Source: an uncultured Acidobacteriota bacterium
Lineage (GTDB): Bacteria; Acidobacteriota; Vicinamibacteria; Vicinamibacterales; UBA8438
Assembly (NCBI GenBank): GCA_913043805.1
Contig: CAJWMX010000082.1
Coordinates: 1-9,245, forward strand
Direction of reading: 5' to 3'
DNA length: 9,245 nt
The position numbers and the translations under genes are program-made. The number at the start of each line of letters is the position of its first letter. Within the stretch, counting starts at the first letter, position 1. Below, in pieces: positions 5,193-9,245 of the stretch. The notes under the pieces were generated by a model. It did no database searches. It saw only the letters and a program-made list of their open reading frames with translations, and was not told the DNA's origin.

Positions 5193-6738
5193 ACCATTCC
5201 CTGAGGTCGCGACCGGTCATCTCCGCCGGTGGTGATATTCCGAGCACCCCGAGCATGGTCGGGGCGACGTCCCGCAGGGATCCGTCTCGCATCGGCATCC
5301 CGGCGTCGAGCCCCCGAGCCACCATCAGTACCGGCACCGGGTTGGTCGTGTGCGCGGTGTGGGGCCCATTCCGTTCCGCATCCCACATCTGTTCCGCGTT
5401 GCCATGGTCGGCGGTCACGACCAGCGTGCCATCGGATCCCAGCACCGCGGCGACGATCCGTTCGAGACACCGATCGAGCGTCTCCACCGCGGAGACGGTC
5501 GCCGCCATGTCGCCAGTGTGTCCGACCATGTCGGCGTTGGCGAAGTTGCAGATCACGACGTCGTGTCGGCAGGACTCCAGATCCGCCACCAGGTGGTCCG
5601 TGATGCCGGCCGCGCTCATCTCCGGCTGCAGGTCGTAGGTCGGGACCTTCGGTGACGGCACCAGGATCCGTTCCTCGACCGCCGAGGGTGTCTCCTCGCC
5701 GCAGTTGAAGAAGTAGGTGACGTGCGCGTACTTCTCGGTTTCGGCAAGCCGGAGGTTCGTCCGCCCGTGCTGGCTCAGCACGTCGGCCAGATTGCCGGAA
5801 AACGTCTGCGGCCCGAATGCGACCGGCAGTCCGAACGTCGCGTCGTACTCGGTGAGGGTCAGCATTCTGAGGCGGGGATGTCTCGTTCGCGTGAACCCGT
5901 CGAAGTCGTCGAAGGCGAGTGCTCGCGTCAATTGCCGAGCCCGATCGGCGCGATAGTTGAAAAAGACCACCGCGTCGTCGTCGTCCGGCCGTCCGATCGG
6001 GTCCCCGCGCTCGTCGACCACCACGCTCGGCTCGACGAACTCGTCGGTCACGTCGCTCGCATACGACTGCTCGACCAGCGCCACCGGATCGGTGCCCGTG
6101 GTGCCGATACCCGACACGATCGCGTCGTAGGCTCGCTGCGTGCGTTCCCAGCGCTTGTCGCGGTCCATGGCGTGGTAGCGGCCGCAGACCGAGGCGATCC
6201 GCGCGCTGCCTGAGTCCCGGCAGACGCGATCGAGTGCCGCCAGGTACTCGCGTCCTCCGGTCGGCGCCGTGTCGCGACCGTCCGTTAGGGCGTGTATGAA
6301 CACCCGCGCAACGCCTCGACGAGCCGCCAGGCGCACAAGCGCTTCGAGGTGCCGCTGGTGCGAATGCACGCCGCCATCCGAGACCAGTCCGACGAGGTGC
6401 AGCGTCCGGTCCCGGCTGAGGCAGTGCTCGAGGCTGGCCGAGAGCTCGGGGTTGCTGTCGAGCTCGCCGGCCGCGATGGCCTGGTCGATCCGGGTCAGAT
6501 CCTGGAACACGATCCGGCCCGCGCCGAGGTTCATGTGGCCCACCTCGGAGTTGCCCATCTGGCCGGCTGGGAGGCCGACCGCCTCGCCACAGGTCGTGAG
6601 CAGCGAGGACGGATAGGAGTCGCGCAGTGCCTGATACACCGGAGTGCGGGCGGTCCGGATAGCGTTCCCCTCCGGCCGGGGCGCTTCACCCCAGCCGTCG
6701 AGGACGACAAGCACGATGGGTCTCGAACTACTGGTCAT
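5188..6738 (-). CDS. gpmI: 2,3-bisphosphoglycerate-independent phosphoglycerate mutase
   Basis: This enzyme interconverts 3- and 2-phosphoglycerate in glycolysis and gluconeogenesis, using two divalent metals (usually Mn) and a phosphoserine intermediate. The 516-residue product has the usual length and all the family landmarks in order: Asp14 in LVVLDGWGEAP, catalytic Ser64 in GNSEVGHMNLGAG, GGVHSHQRH, ALTDGRDTAP, SVCGRYHAMDRDKRWER, FFNYRADRARQL, EKYAHVTYFFN, VPSPKVPTYDLQPEMSA, NFANADMVGHTGD and VTADHGNAEQM. FFNCGEE replaces the common FFNGG, a variation not expected to affect catalysis. The ATG at 6738 is preferred because it gives the normal family N-terminus. A GTG at 6774 would add 12 residues not typical of the family. 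Neither start has a clear ribosome-binding site. A TATCAT hexamer on the minus strand (6765-6770) could be the -10, without a clear -35. It is transcribed alone, away from the secreted-protein genes. Confidence 0.97.
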   Translation of the reverse strand: MTSSSRPIVLVVLDGWGEAPRPEGNAIRTARTPVYQALRDSYPSSLLTTCGEAVGLPAGQMGNSEVGHMNLGAGRIVFQDLTRIDQAIAAGELDSNPELSASLEHCLSRDRTLHLVGLVSDGGVHSHQRHLEALVRLAARRGVARVFIHALTDGRDTAPTGGREYLAALDRVCRDSGSARIASVCGRYHAMDRDKRWERTQRAYDAIVSGIGTTGTDPVALVEQSYASDVTDEFVEPSVVVDERGDPIGRPDDDDAVVFFNYRADRARQLTRALAFDDFDGFTRTRHPRLRMLTLTEYDATFGLPVAFGPQTFSGNLADVLSQHGRTNLRLAETEKYAHVTYFFNCGEETPSAVEERILVPSPKVPTYDLQPEMSAAGITDHLVADLESCRHDVVICNFANADMVGHTGDMAATVSAVETLDRCLERIVAAVLGSDGTLVVTADHGNAEQMWDAERNGPHTAHTTNPVPVLMVARGLDAGMPMRDGSLRDVAPTMLGVLGISPPAEMTGRDLREWS

Positions 6739-6842
6739 GAGGTGTCGGGCGGATTCGCGGCCGGATGATACCACGCGTCCGATCGAGCGCCTCGGGCGTA
6801 ACCTCTCGCAAAATCAACAGGTTGTGGCCATTCTGCGTCGCA

Positions 6843-6872
6843 TTGACTTGCATCTCGCGGGTCCACTAAGAT
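6843..6872 (+). promoter_or_regulatory. Sigma-70-type promoter for the secreted/barrel pair
   Basis: TTGACT (6843-6848), an 18-base spacer and TAAGAT (6867-6872) match a -35/-10 pair closely. The start of transcription would fall near 6878-6880, leaving about 150 bases of leader before the ATG at 7030. Confidence 0.5.
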
Positions 6873-6895
6873 CGACGATGTCTCGGTTTTTATTT

Positions 6896-6916
6896 GCTGG
6901 TCTGGCCCCAGCCAGC
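6896..6916 (+). repeat. Hairpin in the leader of the secreted-protein gene
   Basis: GCTGG (6896-6900) pairs with CCAGC (6912-6916), and a nested CTG/CAG stem continues inside past a bulged T. The T-rich run lies before the stem rather than after it, so it is not an intrinsic terminator on the + strand. A regulatory role is possible but unproven. Confidence 0.4.
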
Positions 6917-7013
6917 GGTGAGGCAGCTGGGCGAGACCTGCGGACCGTGCCGATGGAGAGCGCGACTTTGTCGGCGTGGCTCCGCCTGCACACGAGGGAC
7001 CGATGATCGTTCG

Positions 7014-7020
7014 AAGGAGA
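7014..7020 (+). promoter_or_regulatory. Ribosome-binding site deciding the start at 7030
   Basis: AAGGAGA lies 9 bases before the ATG at 7030. The alternative in-frame ATG at 7003 has a GAGGGA only 3 bases away, too close, so 7030 is chosen. Confidence 0.75.
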
Positions 7021-7029
7021 GCTCGTTTT

Positions 7030-8061
7030 ATGACGTCGATTGTGGGATCCCGAGCCCGGGTGCTGATCTGGATCACGGCGCTCGCCCTGGCCGGCACGAC
7101 TGGCTTGCAGGCTCAGGAACAGGAACGGACCGAGGAGGAAGATCGGGAGATCGTCTCGCTCGCGACAATCGTCGGGGCCGCACTCCAGGGGCAGATCGTG
7201 CCGACCGAGGAGCCGTTCGAGTGGGCCAACGATTACCTGAAGAGCAGCGAGCAGACGACGTTCATCCCGTTCACGCTGTCGGTCGAGCAGGCGAAGCTCA
7301 GCACTCCGGCGGTCGCGATGTACATCTTCGTCGCCGAAGCGGGCGCGGCGGGGACGCCCGCCGCCGACGGGGGCGCCGTTCCGCAGTTGCCCGAGCCGGC
7401 GTTCGAGGACGCCTATCACATCGATCTCGGGGCGCCCACGCCAACCGGGATGTATGAGATCCGGCGCGGCTTCTGGGCGCCGAGCGGCACCTATGACGTC
7501 TATGTCGCGCTCAGCGAGAGCGCCGTGCCCGACGGCACCGAAGCGACCACGATGATGCTGAAGAAGTCGGTCGACGTTCCCGACATGTGGGGAGCCCGAC
7601 TGACGACCAGCAGTGTCATCCAGGCGACCCGGATCGAACCGTTGACCGAGCCGCCCCCGGCAGACCAGCAGCTGGCGAACCCGTACACGCTGGGCACGAT
7701 GCGGATCGTGCCGAAGTCGACGCCGACCTATCTGACATCTGACGAGCTGTCGATCGTGTTCCTCGTCTACAACGTCGGGCTGACGCCGTCCGGTTTGCCG
7801 GATGTCGACGTCACCTACACCTTCAACACTCGCGGGGCGGCCGGGGTCGAGTACTTCAACCAGACCAACCCGCAGGCGTTCAACGAACAGACGCTGCCGC
7901 CCGGGTTCGACCTGGCGGCCGGTCACCAGCTGGTGGCTGGGCAAGCCGTGCCGCTGACGTCGTTCCCGGCTGCGGACTATCGACTCGACATCACGGTCAC
8001 CGACAAGACCAATGGCGCGACCTTGACCCGGAACATAGAGTTCTCGGTATCGGCGTCCTGA
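7030..8061 (+). CDS. Secreted or periplasmic protein of unknown function
   Basis: The product is 343 residues from the ATG at 7030. It opens with a clear signal peptide: a basic n-region (SRARV), a hydrophobic core (LIWITALALAG) and a likely signal peptidase I cut after LQA (28/29). There is no cysteine at the cut, so it is not a lipoprotein. An acidic stretch (QEQERTEEEDRE) follows. The middle (about 75-210) has alternating hydrophobic strands suggesting beta structure. The C-terminal part (about 217-343), from NPYTLGTMRIVPKST to LDITVTDK and TRNIEFSV, resembles the beta-sandwich-like tail seen in acidobacterial VWFA-related and GWxTD-type secreted proteins. That resemblance is from memory and is not tested here. 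No VWA MIDAS motif and no catalytic motif is present. Neighbours support an envelope role: the next gene, 10 bp downstream, encodes an exported barrel-like protein and probably shares the transcript. Confidence 0.85.
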   Translation: MTSIVGSRARVLIWITALALAGTTGLQAQEQERTEEEDREIVSLATIVGAALQGQIVPTEEPFEWANDYLKSSEQTTFIPFTLSVEQAKLSTPAVAMYIFVAEAGAAGTPAADGGAVPQLPEPAFEDAYHIDLGAPTPTGMYEIRRGFWAPSGTYDVYVALSESAVPDGTEATTMMLKKSVDVPDMWGARLTTSSVIQATRIEPLTEPPPADQQLANPYTLGTMRIVPKSTPTYLTSDELSIVFLVYNVGLTPSGLPDVDVTYTFNTRGAAGVEYFNQTNPQAFNEQTLPPGFDLAAGHQLVAGQAVPLTSFPAADYRLDITVTDKTNGATLTRNIEFSVSAS

Positions 8062-8071
8062 GGCAGTCACG

Positions 8072-9245
8072 ATGCATGTTCCCCATCGATTGCTCGTCGG
8101 CGCATCCGTCAGTGTGTGGTTCGGAACCCTTGGAGCCGCCGCGGTCACTGCGCAGGTTCCAGTGTCGGCATCGGCCGCCGGGCTGACAACCGCAGCGGTG
8201 GTGACCGGCGAGATCGTTGGCGCCGTCACCGACGCTGACGGCGAACCCCTCTCGGGCGCCCTGGTGTCGGTGTTCGGTCCCTCGGGGGCCGAGCTCGCCC
8301 GGTCCGAGCGCGACGGCGGGTTCTCCCTGTCGTCTTTGATTCCCGGGTCCTACCTGGTGCAGGTGCACCGCGCCGGGTTCGCGGCATCGCGTCGGGAGCT
8401 GGTGCTGGTCGTGTCCGGGCCGCCGGTCGTGCTGCCGATCTCGCTGGCTCCGGCGACCGAAGACGCTTCGGCGACATTGCTCGCTGGCGCGGCCCTTCCG
8501 ACCCGGGCGATCGGCCTCCGAGAGGACGCGGAGGAAGACGCCGAGTCGGAGGACGTGGTCGGGACCACGGCGCCGCACGACCACAGTGAGCGGGCGTGGC
8601 GACTCCGTCGCGCGCGGCGCAGTGTCCTGAAGGACGCCGCCGCGGGTGGATTTCTGGGCGATTCCGACGACGCCGGTCATCTGGCGATGGATCGTAGCCT
8701 TGGGTCGTCCCCACTCGAGCGGCTCCCGCTGCGCGCCGAGGTCAACCTGCTCACTCGAGGGACGTTCGAGTCTCCGTCGCTCTTCGACGTTGGCCAGCCG
8801 CGGTCCGCCGGGATTGCCAACCTGTCGGTCGGCGCGCCGGTCTGGGGCGGCGACTGGTCGGCGCAAGGGGCGATGACGACGGGCGACGTGAGCTCCTGGG
8901 TGGTGGCGGGAGAGTGGGTCGCCGATTCGGATACGTCGCATCAGCTGGGGCTGGACGTGTCCTATGGGCGGCAGCAGTACCACGGCGGGAACCCCGCAGC
9001 CCTGACCGTCGGCTCAGAGAGCCGATATGCGGCGAGTTTCGGGGTGTCCGACCGGTGGACTCTGAGTCCAACCCTGACGGCCGACCTGGGCGCGCGGTAC
9101 GCGACCTACGGCTACCTGCAGGAGCGAGGGCTGTTTAGCCCCCGCGCCGCGCTGACCTACGAGTTCACGCCGGGCGTTCGTCTGCGGGTCGCCGGGTCGC
9201 GTGAGGTCACGGCGCCGGGCGCCGAGGAGTTTCTCCCGCCGGCGG
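8072..9245 (+). CDS. Exported protein, carboxypeptidase-regulatory-like domain plus barrel-like region (3' end outside window)
   Basis: The frame is open from the ATG at 8072 to the window end (391 codons visible); a GAGG (8060-8063) serves as ribosome-binding site. A signal peptide (residues 1-27, cut after VTA) is followed by a carboxypeptidase-regulatory-like Ig-type fold at about 46-127, with GEIVGAVTDADGEPLSGALV, a DGGFSLSSLIPGSY turn and a closing LPISLAP. An acidic linker follows (EDAEEDAESED, 151-161), then the basic stretch ERAWRLRRARRSVLKD (173-188). From about 223 on there are alternating, aromatic-rich strands (VNLLTRGTFE, WSAQGAMTTG, LGARYATYGYL, LRVAGSR) typical of outer-membrane beta-barrels. 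In acidobacteria such N-terminal folds usually precede TonB-dependent-receptor-like proteins, but no plug-domain motif is visible between the fold and the barrel. It probably sits in the outer membrane. Its ligand is unknown. Confidence 0.85.
   Translation, partial: MHVPHRLLVGASVSVWFGTLGAAAVTAQVPVSASAAGLTTAAVVTGEIVGAVTDADGEPLSGALVSVFGPSGAELARSERDGGFSLSSLIPGSYLVQVHRAGFAASRRELVLVVSGPPVVLPISLAPATEDASATLLAGAALPTRAIGLREDAEEDAESEDVVGTTAPHDHSERAWRLRRARRSVLKDAAAGGFLGDSDDAGHLAMDRSLGSSPLERLPLRAEVNLLTRGTFESPSLFDVGQPRSAGIANLSVGAPVWGGDWSAQGAMTTGDVSSWVVAGEWVADSDTSHQLGLDVSYGRQQYHGGNPAALTVGSESRYAASFGVSDRWTLSPTLTADLGARYATYGYLQERGLFSPRAALTYEFTPGVRLRVAGSREVTAPGAEEFLPPA

Larger units (their letters stand above)
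6775..7029. other. Intergenic region with promoter and leader of the envelope pair
   Basis: This stretch separates gpmI (minus) from the secreted-protein gene (+). It holds a + strand promoter (6843-6872), a run of T-rich sequence (6886-6895), a hairpin (6896-6916), a possible 42-codon leader frame and the ribosome-binding site at 7014-7020. No RNA gene is recognised. Confidence 0.55.

Noticed and set aside
5722..6213. A 163-codon + strand frame within gpmI
   Set aside because: It is antisense to conserved catalytic motifs of gpmI and has no ribosome-binding site or recognisable domain.
6739..6774. Longer gpmI start at a GTG (6774)
   Set aside because: It adds 12 residues not typical of the family and has no better ribosome-binding site than the ATG at 6738.
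6814..8229. A 471-codon open frame on the minus strand
   Set aside because: It lies antisense to the secreted-protein gene and its promoter region. The translation is Arg/Gly/His-rich with no motif, as expected from GC-rich codon bias. The + strand gene has a ribosome-binding site, a signal peptide and patterned beta structure.
7997..8983. A 328-codon open frame on the minus strand
   Set aside because: It is antisense to the barrel-protein gene, with Arg-rich low-complexity translation and no domain. The + strand reading gives a signal peptide and a recognisable regulatory fold.

Overview
The window is GC-rich, tightly packed bacterial chromosome. The best guess at origin is an acidobacterium, possibly of the Vicinamibacteria type. 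This is inferred from the high GC, a separately encoded catalytic subunit of methylmalonyl-CoA mutase, and a secreted protein followed by a carboxypeptidase-regulatory-like/outer-membrane barrel protein at the right end. No 16S rRNA or marker gene confirms it. I see no tRNA, rRNA, CRISPR array, insertion sequence or phage gene.

Left part (1-3008, + strand): the 3' end of a TPR-repeat protein is followed by three consecutive ABC ATPase genes. The first (480-1193) is of the LolD/MacB type. The next two are a DppD/OppD-like and DppF/OppF-like pair of peptide-importer ATPases (1211-2163 and 2160-3008). The DppD-like gene carries a one-base frameshift near position 1894. Both halves are otherwise well conserved, and its corrected stop overlaps the DppF start as ATGA. 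No permease or substrate-binding protein lies in the window.

Middle (3009-6774): the catalytic subunit of methylmalonyl-CoA mutase (minus strand) converges on the ATPases. A 258-bp gap containing a good sigma-70-type promoter separates it from a small gene of unknown function (4827-5177, +). That gene converges on gpmI, the cofactor-independent phosphoglycerate mutase (minus). The two genes are 10 bp apart and their stop codons lie in the two arms of one perfect inverted repeat (5173-5192).

Right part (6739-9245): an intergenic region with a likely promoter (6843-6872) leads into two genes 10 bp apart. The first encodes a secreted protein of about 343 residues. The second, cut by the window end, encodes an exported protein with an N-terminal carboxypeptidase-regulatory-like fold and a barrel-like C-terminal part, with no plug domain recognisable between them. 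This pair is the least explained part of the window and probably acts in the cell envelope.

The metabolic genes (mutase, gpmI) are housekeeping and show no link to each other beyond proximity. The most notable items are the frameshifted peptide-importer ATPase, the ATPase-only cluster, the palindrome shared by two stop codons, the small orphan gene with its own promoter and leader, and the secreted/barrel pair.
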